Source: an uncultured Clostridia bacterium
GTDB lineage: Bacteria > Bacillota > Clostridia > Oscillospirales > Acutalibacteraceae
Direction: 5' to 3'
Assembly: GCA_937884975.1 (NCBI GenBank)
Contig: CAKZZS010000062.1
Span: 1-21,462, forward strand
Length of the DNA: 21,462 nucleotides
Below the pieces are notes generated by a model. It was not told where the DNA came from. It saw only the letters and a list, made by a program, of their open reading frames with translations, and searched no databases. Positions 7,501 through 13,534 of the stretch are shown here, piece by piece; position 1 is the first letter of the stretch, and the number at the start of each line of letters is the position of its first letter. A program made the translations under genes and the position numbers.

Positions 7501-7604
7501 GACATAACGCCTATAAAGAAGACCAAAAACAGAAAGATAGCGATGTACTTGCCGATATCGCCTTTTAGCTCTCTGGGAAATCTTTTGTTAAGTGGATTTT
7601 TCAT
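4572..7604 (-). CDS. FtsX-like ABC transporter permease with a large helical extracytoplasmic insert
   Basis: This 1010-aa membrane protein has one TM helix near residues 20-39, then an extracytoplasmic part that includes a MacB/FtsX-type beta domain. A long helical, acidic insert spans about residues 210-500 (for example LIDSLEDILKAYDQAQVQLQ). A first FtsX domain with three to four TM helices covers about 505-655, and a basic cytoplasmic loop (GELKRKGKKR) follows. A second membrane half has TM helices near 685-705 and in the last 140 residues, separated by another extracytoplasmic beta domain. The duplicated FtsX architecture is typical of Firmicute exporters for peptides, lipids or antimicrobials. 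The start at 7604 has GGAG 9 nt upstream. The gene lies 16 nt behind its ATPase gene. The substrate is not evident. The helical insert is larger than in common MacB-type permeases. Confidence 0.88.
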   Translation of the reverse strand: MKNPLNKRFPRELKGDIGKYIAIFLFLVFFIGVMSGFFVTNNSVAKTFNEGLEKYKVEDGHITFNIKPDDGVLDEIAEKNNFTFFELFYKEEDIGKDNHTLRIYKNRDEINLLSFHDGRAAKASDEIAIDRMYAENNNIKVGDKIKIRDKEYTVCGLSSSPDYACLYESNSDMMFDAITFGTAFVTEEGFESLSASHNYYNYAWRYNTAYADDTEAKNRSDDLIDSLEDILKAYDQAQVQLQVNALYDKAKAIADTLEEQFEDASDVIEGKVEWAATRAAEKAISSLSGEEILSVISDRSGKSAEELTKQTVSLLGLTDEQKMQLQAMLLSGKITSEQMLGAALKLSSKSESDLMNLFIKASGLSMSTASSALIQRAANNQGTSIDGLIARQLGTTTSAYRDMIDAFEDAEDKFEEVDAESMEPPVINFDELESEKDYENEMDFNLDDIYAVLDKVDATGIYDTEEIRESLGKLEALMDSEIDDSVILDIKDYNPRYLNKAVNFVIDDAVSDEAGAMLMLYIIVAVIAFMYAVTTSNTITKEAGVIGTLRASGYSRGELVRHYMVLPVIITLIAALIGNIFGYFVFPLFFRKVYFLNYSIAPFELYWTPRAFLLTTISSLLIMLVVVFLVISKKLRIRPLNFLRGELKRKGKKRVMRLPTKTPFFGRFRTRILFQNVPSYIVLFVGVFAAAIMAVFGSMFGPLIDDYTELVQKTKIAEYQYILMDKAQTENKDAEKYCITTLNTTDEKYVLDDIGIYGINEDSKYITKEIPKDTVLVSNGFAEKFDLSEGDEITLKEPYGTKTYTFTVGGEYTYDAALSVFMNRADYLDTFDEDEDYFTGYFSHEKLTDIESDDIATVITETDLAKMATQLGNSMGAMMSAFSGLGAVLFLLLMYILTKQVIEKNTKSIALTKILGFTNREIAKLYLLITSLVVLVSLFVSIPLIDLVLRWAFHSYMYTEMSGYIPYIIDSSCYVRMVVLGIVCYAVVAIGMMLKINKIPKGEALKNQEL

Positions 7605-7620
7605 TTTTCATTTCTCCGTA

Positions 7621-8322
7621 TTACCATTCAAGTTCAGCGGCGGGAATTTTTGTTTCATTTATTATTTCTTTCGTAATTTTTCCGTCACGCAGCTTATATA
7701 CCCTGTCCGCCATATTTTTAATAGCGTCATTATGAGTTACCATAATAATGGTACTGCCGTATTCACGGTTAATATCTTCTATAAGCTTAAGAATTTCCTT
7801 TGACGTGGCGTAGTCAAGCGCGCCCGTAGGTTCGTCGCAAAGAAGAATATCGGGATTTTTTACTATAGCTCTTCCTATTGAGGTCCTCTGCTGCTGACCG
7901 CCCGAAAGCTGCGAGGGAATCTTATTTCGCTGTTCGTATATTCCGAGAGTTTTCATCAATTCGTCCACATCAAGAGAATCCTTGCCGAGATATGCACCGA
8001 CCTCAATGTTTTCACGAACCGTCAGATTAGGAATGAGGTTATACATTTGAAAAACATAACCGAGGTGCTTTCTCCTGTAAAGAGTAAGCTTTTTTTCGTT
8101 CATATCCTCAATTTTCTCACCGTCAATGGCAACATACCCCTCGTCGGCGTCCTCAATAGCTCCGATTATGTTAAGCAATGTGGATTTGCCCGAACCGGAC
8201 GGACCCAACAAAACAACTATTTGCCCCTTTTCAATATTCATATTTACATCATTAAGCGCGTCAACATAGCTGTCTCCCTGCCCGTAATGCTTCTTTATTC
8301 CTTTGATTTCAACAAAGCTCAT
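7621..8322 (-). CDS. ABC transporter ATP-binding protein (MacB/LolD type)
   Basis: This 233-aa protein has a complete ATPase set: Walker A GPSGSGKST at residues 40-48, Q-loop VFQMYNLIP at 90-98, signature LSGGQQQR at 139-146, Walker B ILLCDEP at 159-165 and the H-loop VTHN at 195-198. The TGALD stretch after Walker B is typical of the MacB/LolD/BceA branch that pairs with FtsX-type permeases. I chose the ATG at 8322 over the TTG one codon earlier because GGGG sits 8 nt upstream and the protein begins MSFVEIKGI. It is the first gene of a two-gene operon with the permease and energises export through it. Expression is probably controlled by the two palindromes around its promoter (8350-8405). 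Confidence 0.95.
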   Translation of the reverse strand: MSFVEIKGIKKHYGQGDSYVDALNDVNMNIEKGQIVVLLGPSGSGKSTLLNIIGAIEDADEGYVAIDGEKIEDMNEKKLTLYRRKHLGYVFQMYNLIPNLTVRENIEVGAYLGKDSLDVDELMKTLGIYEQRNKIPSQLSGGQQQRTSIGRAIVKNPDILLCDEPTGALDYATSKEILKLIEDINREYGSTIIMVTHNDAIKNMADRVYKLRDGKITKEIINETKIPAAELEW

Positions 8323-8349
8323 CAATTTATCCCCTTTAACAAAGTTTCA

Positions 8350-8405
8350 GTTAGCAGAAGCTAACTTTCATCTATTATTATAGTTAGTCTCCGCTAACTT
8401 GTCAA
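8350..8405 (-). promoter_or_regulatory. Consensus promoter with two GTTAGC/GCTAAC operators (ABC exporter)
   Basis: On the minus strand TTGACA (8400-8405), a 17-bp spacer and TATAAT (8377-8382) match consensus fully. GTTAGC-N4-GCTAAC (8350-8365) lies just downstream of the start site. A one-mismatch copy (8383-8398) fills the spacer. Two like palindromes, one in the spacer and one after the start, are the usual picture for a TetR/MarR-type repressor. No such repressor gene lies in this window. Confidence 0.8.
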
Positions 8406-8476
8406 TAAAAATTTCATTTTTTCTCACATTTTCATCCAAACAGGCGCACACCTTCCTTTAAACAAGAAAGTCAAAA

Positions 8477-8526
8477 CAAAAGGTCGATACCGATAAGGAT
8501 GTTTAGGTTTTGGCTTTGACCTTTTG
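8477..8526. other. Hairpin carrying the same loop sequence as the exporter terminator
   Basis: CAAAAGGTC (8477-8485) pairs perfectly with GACCTTTTG (8518-8526). Inside lies CGATACCGATAAGGATGTTT, identical in 19 of 20 positions to 4526-4545. The flanking stems differ in sequence but keep the same layout. It lies between the MATE terminator and the exporter promoter, and belongs to no gene I can see. On the minus strand the stem is followed by TTTTG. Confidence 0.6.
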
Positions 8527-8540
8527 TCTCTAAAGCAATT

Positions 8541-8577
8541 AAAAATCAGGCAGGCAGGAGAAAATCTCCTGCCTGCC
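8541..8577 (-). terminator. Intrinsic terminator of the MATE gene
   Basis: A 12-bp perfect stem, GGCAGGCAGGAG (8549-8560) with its complement at 8566-8577, has a 5-nt loop. On the minus strand TGA and five T follow. It begins 18 nt past the stop codon. Confidence 0.8.
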
Positions 8578-8595
8578 CAACTGTTTTTCTTTAAT

Positions 8596-9984
8596 TTAAG
8601 CCTTTAATTCGCGATATGTTTTCATAATGATAATTGCCGAAATGAAGAATGTCAGCAAATCGGATACGGGCATTGAATACAGCACTCCGTCAAGCCCGAA
8701 ATATACAGGCAATAACAGTGCAAACCCGACGCCGAACACGATTTCACGAACCATCGAAAGCATGGTCGAAGAAACGGCTTTTCCCATCGCCTGAAGAAAA
8801 ATGAAAGTCGCCTTGTTTACACAGGCAAGAATCATCATACAAAGATAAATTCGGAATGCCCTGACTGCAAATTCGGTATAATAAATGCTCTCATTAGCCG
8901 CGCCGAAAATACCGATAAGCAATTTTGGAAAGAACTCAACAATAATAAGCGCAACAAAGCCGACAGCGGCTTCGCAGATTAAAAGTAATGTTAATAGCTT
9001 TTTTACGCGTTCGGGATGCTTTGCTCCCATATTGAAGCCTACAATAGGAATACATCCTGCCGCCATTCCGACGACAATTGAAATGACTATCTGAAAGAAC
9101 TTCATAACGATACCGACAACCGCCATGGGAATCTGCGCGTATTTTTGTATTCCGAATACGGGGTCGAGCGCGCCGTATTTCCGAAGCATATTGTTAATAG
9201 CCGCCATCGCCGCAACAAGTGATATTTGTGAAAGAAAGCTGCAAAGACCGAGTGAAACAATTCTTCCGATAATCTTTGTTCTAAGCGCAAAGGAACCTCT
9301 GTCGAGCTTAACGCTTTTAAGATGAAAGAGATACCATATTGCAAGAACCGCCGTAACAACCTGACCGAGGACGGTTGCAACCGCCGCTCCCATCATACCC
9401 CATTTAAAAACGAAAATGAAGAAGGGATCGAGAATCATATTAAGAACTGCGCCGGCAAGAGTTGAAGCCATTGCGAACTTTGGACTTCCGTCAGCGCGGA
9501 TTACGGGGTTCATAGCCTGCCCGAACATATAGAACGGAACGCCGAGAGTTATCCAGAAAAAATATTCGCGTGAAAATTCATACGTTTCATTATTTACACG
9601 CGCGCCGAACATAGTTACAAGTGCGTCCGAAAAAACCAAATATATTAAAGTCAGCACAACGCTCGATATAACGGTTATAAATATGGCGTTGCCGAAAGAA
9701 CGGCGCGCCTTGTCGGGTTTCCCTTCGCCAAGTAAGCCGCTGACCATCGCGCAACAGCCGTCGCCTATCATTACAGCTATTGCAAGCGCAATTACGGTCA
9801 GAGGAAAAACAACCGTATTTGCGGCATTTCCGTAAGAGCCGAGATAGTCGGCATTTGCAATAAAAATCTGATCGACAATGTTATACAAGGCTCCGACAAG
9901 AAGTGAAATAATACAAGGAACTGCATATTTTCTCATAAGTTTTGAAATCTTTTCTTCTGCTAAAAAACTGTTGGAATTATTCAT
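8596..9984 (-). CDS. MATE family efflux transporter (MepA-like)
   Basis: This is a 462-aa polytopic membrane protein with about 12 TM helices in two homologous halves. The N-terminal half has the family pattern KLMRKYAVPCIISLLVGALY, NIVDQIFIANADYLGSYGNA and VMIGDGCCAMVSGLLGEGKP. The second half shows IPIVGFNMGAKHPERVKKLL. This fits the MATE branch (MOP superfamily) that exports cationic drugs or metabolites against a Na+ or H+ gradient. Length is usual for the family. I take the ATG at 9984 as start because GGAGG precedes it by 5 nt; a GTG four codons upstream overlaps that ribosome binding site. The leader contains an intrinsic terminator whose T run ends only 12 nt before the ATG, so expression is probably set by attenuation. 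Confidence 0.93.
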   Translation of the reverse strand: MNNSNSFLAEEKISKLMRKYAVPCIISLLVGALYNIVDQIFIANADYLGSYGNAANTVVFPLTVIALAIAVMIGDGCCAMVSGLLGEGKPDKARRSFGNAIFITVISSVVLTLIYLVFSDALVTMFGARVNNETYEFSREYFFWITLGVPFYMFGQAMNPVIRADGSPKFAMASTLAGAVLNMILDPFFIFVFKWGMMGAAVATVLGQVVTAVLAIWYLFHLKSVKLDRGSFALRTKIIGRIVSLGLCSFLSQISLVAAMAAINNMLRKYGALDPVFGIQKYAQIPMAVVGIVMKFFQIVISIVVGMAAGCIPIVGFNMGAKHPERVKKLLTLLLICEAAVGFVALIIVEFFPKLLIGIFGAANESIYYTEFAVRAFRIYLCMMILACVNKATFIFLQAMGKAVSSTMLSMVREIVFGVGFALLLPVYFGLDGVLYSMPVSDLLTFFISAIIIMKTYRELKA

Positions 9985-9996
9985 TTTTACCTCCAC

Positions 9997-10035
9997 AAAA
10001 AAAGAGTGCGCTCGTCCGTTCGGACTTACGCACTC
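9997..10035 (-). terminator. Leader terminator (attenuator) immediately upstream of the MATE ribosome binding site
   Basis: GAGTGCG (10004-10010) pairs with CGCACTC (10029-10035). An inner GTCCG/CGGAC stem continues the helix, and seven T follow on the minus strand (9997-10003), then GTGGAGG. Any MATE transcript has to cross this hairpin because only 12 nt separate the T run from the start codon. It may also terminate readthrough from the 10079-13384 ORF. Confidence 0.75.
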
Positions 10036-10049
10036 GTGCTACTCAACAT
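10026..10049 (-). CDS. Possible 7-codon leader peptide (MLSSTSA) overlapping the MATE attenuator
   Basis: ATG at 10049 begins a 7-codon frame, MLSSTSA, ending in TAA at 10026-10028. Its last two sense codons form the upstream arm of the terminator stem. A ribosome moving or stalled there would keep the stem open, as in leader-peptide control of some antibiotic resistance genes. No ribosome binding site is visible. The ATG lies about where transcription should start, so it would be leaderless. The coincidence of frame, stop and stem is suggestive but not proof. Confidence 0.35.
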   Translation of the reverse strand: MLSSTSA

Positions 10050-10053
10050 TTGC

Positions 10054-10082
10054 ATTTTACCAAATCCGAAAAGCAAAGTCAA
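10054..10082 (-). promoter_or_regulatory. Promoter of the MATE gene
   Basis: On the minus strand TTGACT (10077-10082), a 17-bp spacer and TAAAAT (10054-10059) preceded by TGG give a good extended sigma-A promoter. Its -35 box overlaps the stop codon of the upstream ORF. The leader to the MATE start is about 65 nt. Confidence 0.65.
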
Positions 10083-13000
10083 ATAGGAATTTTAATAGAA
10101 AAACTCTCTTGAAAATCAAAGTTTTTTGTGTCTTTTTCAACGCTCATTGCCGACCTGTCGTTTACAAGGCGCATTTTGCCGAACATCCTTCTTCTGAACT
10201 GCTCATATCCGCCGTAAGCGTATCCGACATCCGACCTTATTTCTTCGGGGACATAAATTCTCGTTGTGCGAATCATATCCCGCATTTCCTTGAACTCGTC
10301 ATAAAGCGTAGTGTCCCTCATAACACTTTCATTGATAACCGACTTTGCAATATCCTTCATAACCGAAATTGCCGTCTCGTAGTTCGCCTCGGGGTCATTC
10401 GCTATGTACTCAAAGACCTTTGTGAGGTTGTCAATAAGTACCGCCTTGTTATACTTACTGCCTGCCTTTCGAAGAAGCTTATTTGCAAAAATCTCAACTT
10501 GATTTTTGTTCATTTTGTGTCCTTCGGTCAGCTTAAACTCCGCTTTAAGCGATTCAACCGTTTCCTTGAGCTTCTCGTTCTCCTGAACAATAGCGTCATA
10601 CGAAGGAGTAACATTCTTAAGCGAATAGCGCAAATTATCTTCTTGACTTTCTGTATCGTTCTGTGTTATACTTTCGGCTGTAACAGAGGCATTAAGCTCT
10701 GGATGGGAATTTTCATTCCCTACCTTGTTTATTGCCTCTGTTATTTCTTTATCTAATATATTTATCAAATCGTAAAGAACGGCAGAGCCGTCATCCTTTA
10801 AGCCCACAAGCACATCCGCCGAATATCCGTTATCTCCGACCTTATACAGAACATATGCTCTGCCAAAAGAAGTAATATTGTCGAGCCGTTGATGTTTTAT
10901 ATCCTCATTCACCCAGTTTTTCGCAGCTATAAGTATTTCATCTGCATTTGCCAGAGACTTGATTTTGTCTCTGTACCATATTTCGTTAATTCTTTTGAGA
11001 GTTTTTGCCCACTCAGAGTATCTAAATTCTCTGTTTGTCTTTGAATTTACCCTTATAAACTGTCCGTTTGCCTTGATAAGATTATTAAACTTACTGTCAA
11101 GCAAAGCCGCAATATTACTCGCTATGCTTGCTCCGTCGGAAACATCAATGCTGTTTTCATCGACCTCGACATATTGTTCGCCTTCCGAGCTCATTTTCAG
11201 CGACCACCTTATATCCTTACTCTCGCTGAATCTCTCCGAAAGCGGAATTACATCTCCGTTATCCTTATAGGTAACAGCGTCAGCACTTTTAACATTTTCG
11301 GGGTTAAACGCAACAACAATATAATCGGCAACGCCGCTTCCTATTCCTTGTCCGCCATTATCAATAATATTTTTGAATATAACTCCGTCATAGCCATTAT
11401 TGTAGGCGTAATCTGCAACCTGCCTTGTCCTCGTTAATCGTCTTGAACTTTTATTATCGATAAGCGTACTAAATACTTCCTGTGCTTGTTCTTTGCTATC
11501 AAAAAGCCGTTGACCGTTTATCCATGTTGGTTGCATTGTTTCCCTGTCAAAGATTTCATATTTTCCTTCATTATATCTTGCTTCTCGAATTGAGTACCTC
11601 TCTGTAGGTACTCTAAAATCGAGTGTATTCCAGTTCGCCCCCTTTGCGTCAATTACAAGAGGGTTATTGAGTTTAGCATAAAGGGAATAATTGCCCCTGA
11701 CAGTTCTTTCGTTGTCGAGTTTTGCAAGTCTTTCCTCAGTTTGTGAATTAGACAATGCCTCGTGATTGTCAAGGTCGAGAATAATTGAACTCTCGCCATT
11801 GGAAAAGAGTTGTTTTGCACTTTCAATCATTGTTAATTGTGCACTTACATCCTCTCCCCAACTTTTCATGAGGTTTGCGTTGCTTTCCATTCGGCTTATA
11901 TATTCTTTGTCAACAACTTTATAGGAAACAGAATTTTGAGCGAACTCATTAAGTTTTTTCGCCTTTTCTTCAATAGAAAGATTTGAAAAGCTTGCTTTTA
12001 TTCCTCTCGAACGGAACGCACCGGAATATGTGCTTGCAGTTGTCAAATCAGATGTAAGAAAAATGCTCTTCTTATCATCCATTTTGTTAAGGTCAAATTC
12101 AGTAAAACCGAAACTCTGTGTCCCGTGATACAGTTTCAACGGCTCACCGTTCTCATCCGTAAGCGCACCCCATTTAAGCGCCGCCTTGTCAACATATTCC
12201 TGAGCTATCTCCTCGTCTCCGTTCTCGGCTGCTTCAAGGTAGGAAGTATCTTCCAGAGAATATTTCTTCCCCTTTTCGGTATTTTCCTTGACATTTTCGG
12301 TGGAATCGGATATCCTATTATTAGGAACTGTCGCAGATGTTTCATCTGTAACCCCGGCATTGATAGTCTGGGGGGCAGTTCCTTTTTTTATTGCAAATGA
12401 ATAAAACCAGTCGCCTGTAGAAGAATGCTTTACATCAATATTCATATAGCAGTCAATTCTTGAGCCGTCGTCTTCTTCGTAAACAAGGTTCGTAACAAAA
12501 TAGTTCCATTCAGTAACTCCGCTATGTGCGGGGTTATTTGTATTTTTATACTCTGGCTTATTCCCTGCAAATTTAGATTCGCTTGCAATTTCATAAAAAT
12601 CACTTGATAGATTAAGAGTTATTCTTCTTTCGCTCCTATTCCCTTGCTTATTGCCATAAACAATTTTTCCTAAATCGCTTCTGGCCTCTAATTCTGGGTT
12701 AAACTTTGCTTCAATAGTTTTTGTCCCCTCGTCTGTTACTACATCCAGTTTTATAGGTTTATTGCTCCAAACGTTTTGAATAAGGTTTATAAGGTTTTCC
12801 TGTTTTACTGATTTAGGTGTTCCCTTTTCATAATTTGTACGGTAAATACTTCTACCGTCTTCCGTTATTCCAACAAGAGCATATTTTACTTCACCGTTGC
12901 TTTCGGCAGCGGCATTTTCATTTTCAACCGAATTATTCTGCTTAACCTCTTCAAGCCCTTCGAGGAACATTCTTCTGATGTTCTCAAGGGCTTCTGTGTT

Positions 13001-13384
13001 TTCACGAAGCGCATTTGCTTCCGCCGTATTCAGTTTTTCGGGAAGCGAAGCAATAAAGTCAAGAAACTCCTCAATAAAGTCCTTGATTTTCTCCGCAAGA
13101 GTTCTGTTCTCTTTTATAAGGTCGTTGACCGTTTCCTCGTCAAAGACCTCAAACATACTCTCTGCTGCCATTTCCGAAAGGATAACTTCCATATCGTCCG
13201 TTTTGTAAAGCGCCTTCAACCTCTCGACTTCCTTGTCAAAGTCAAAGCTCTCGCTCTTCTTCAACTGACCTATGACATAATCACGAAGAGTCCTCGCCAT
13301 TTCGGGGTTGTAGTTCTCCAAATAGTGATACATTTCGTGCCCGGCTGCAGTTAAAAAAATACAAAAAATTTCTTCATTTATCAA
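10079..13384 (-). CDS. Large polyvalent protein of phage/ICE type, truncated at both ends
   Basis: This 1101-codon ORF has several domains in a row. At residues 14-24 there is a zincin fragment, AGHEMYHYLEN, with HEMYH at 16-20. An LPD3-like beta-rich region covers about 165-350. An ADP-ribosyltransferase-type domain spans about 400-710, with YHGT near 420, FLTSDLTTASTY and YNNGYDGVIFKN. An LPD3-type domain lies at about 735-885 and ends in AVLYDLINIL; then comes a coiled coil and a conserved tail up to GKMRLVND near 1078. Such polyvalent proteins travel with phage or conjugative DNA and modify host targets. The frame opens with a TTG that has no ribosome binding site and follows an in-frame stop, and only the last part of the zincin remains. 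The final 22 residues look unrelated to the usual continuation. I infer an internal fragment of a longer gene that is probably not expressed properly. Confidence 0.65.
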   Translation of the reverse strand: MINEEIFCIFLTAAGHEMYHYLENYNPEMARTLRDYVIGQLKKSESFDFDKEVERLKALYKTDDMEVILSEMAAESMFEVFDEETVNDLIKENRTLAEKIKDFIEEFLDFIASLPEKLNTAEANALRENTEALENIRRMFLEGLEEVKQNNSVENENAAAESNGEVKYALVGITEDGRSIYRTNYEKGTPKSVKQENLINLIQNVWSNKPIKLDVVTDEGTKTIEAKFNPELEARSDLGKIVYGNKQGNRSERRITLNLSSDFYEIASESKFAGNKPEYKNTNNPAHSGVTEWNYFVTNLVYEEDDGSRIDCYMNIDVKHSSTGDWFYSFAIKKGTAPQTINAGVTDETSATVPNNRISDSTENVKENTEKGKKYSLEDTSYLEAAENGDEEIAQEYVDKAALKWGALTDENGEPLKLYHGTQSFGFTEFDLNKMDDKKSIFLTSDLTTASTYSGAFRSRGIKASFSNLSIEEKAKKLNEFAQNSVSYKVVDKEYISRMESNANLMKSWGEDVSAQLTMIESAKQLFSNGESSIILDLDNHEALSNSQTEERLAKLDNERTVRGNYSLYAKLNNPLVIDAKGANWNTLDFRVPTERYSIREARYNEGKYEIFDRETMQPTWINGQRLFDSKEQAQEVFSTLIDNKSSRRLTRTRQVADYAYNNGYDGVIFKNIIDNGGQGIGSGVADYIVVAFNPENVKSADAVTYKDNGDVIPLSERFSESKDIRWSLKMSSEGEQYVEVDENSIDVSDGASIASNIAALLDSKFNNLIKANGQFIRVNSKTNREFRYSEWAKTLKRINEIWYRDKIKSLANADEILIAAKNWVNEDIKHQRLDNITSFGRAYVLYKVGDNGYSADVLVGLKDDGSAVLYDLINILDKEITEAINKVGNENSHPELNASVTAESITQNDTESQEDNLRYSLKNVTPSYDAIVQENEKLKETVESLKAEFKLTEGHKMNKNQVEIFANKLLRKAGSKYNKAVLIDNLTKVFEYIANDPEANYETAISVMKDIAKSVINESVMRDTTLYDEFKEMRDMIRTTRIYVPEEIRSDVGYAYGGYEQFRRRMFGKMRLVNDRSAMSVEKDTKNFDFQESFSIKIPI

Positions 13385-13398
13385 TTTTTTTATAAATC

Positions 13399-13496
13399 TC
13401 TACAAAATGTAGAAAAATATGGTTTTCTCTGAAAATTTGTTATACATTTGTTATACATCGTATGTTAAACTACCAGCCGATATCTAATAATATAAT
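13399..13496 (+). promoter_or_regulatory. Upstream region of the dockerin protein: palindrome and tandem 11-mer
   Basis: TCTACA-AAA-TGTAGA (13399-13413) is a perfect palindrome. TTTGTTATACA occurs twice in direct tandem (13436-13457). TTGTTA (13438-13443) with TATGTT (13461-13466) at 17 bp is one promoter candidate. TATAAT at 13491-13496 is a good -10 but lacks a -35 at proper distance. The stretch is much richer in A+T than the genes on either side. It also holds the junction where the truncated polyvalent gene begins. Confidence 0.4.
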
Positions 13497-13534
13497 GTTT
13501 TTTAAATACACATTATGTTTAAGGAGGTAATGTT

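Noticed and set aside
9878..10756. 292-codon plus-strand open frame
   Set aside because: It runs antisense through the MATE start, its promoter and the polyvalent gene, has no ribosome binding site, and its translation has no recognisable domain.
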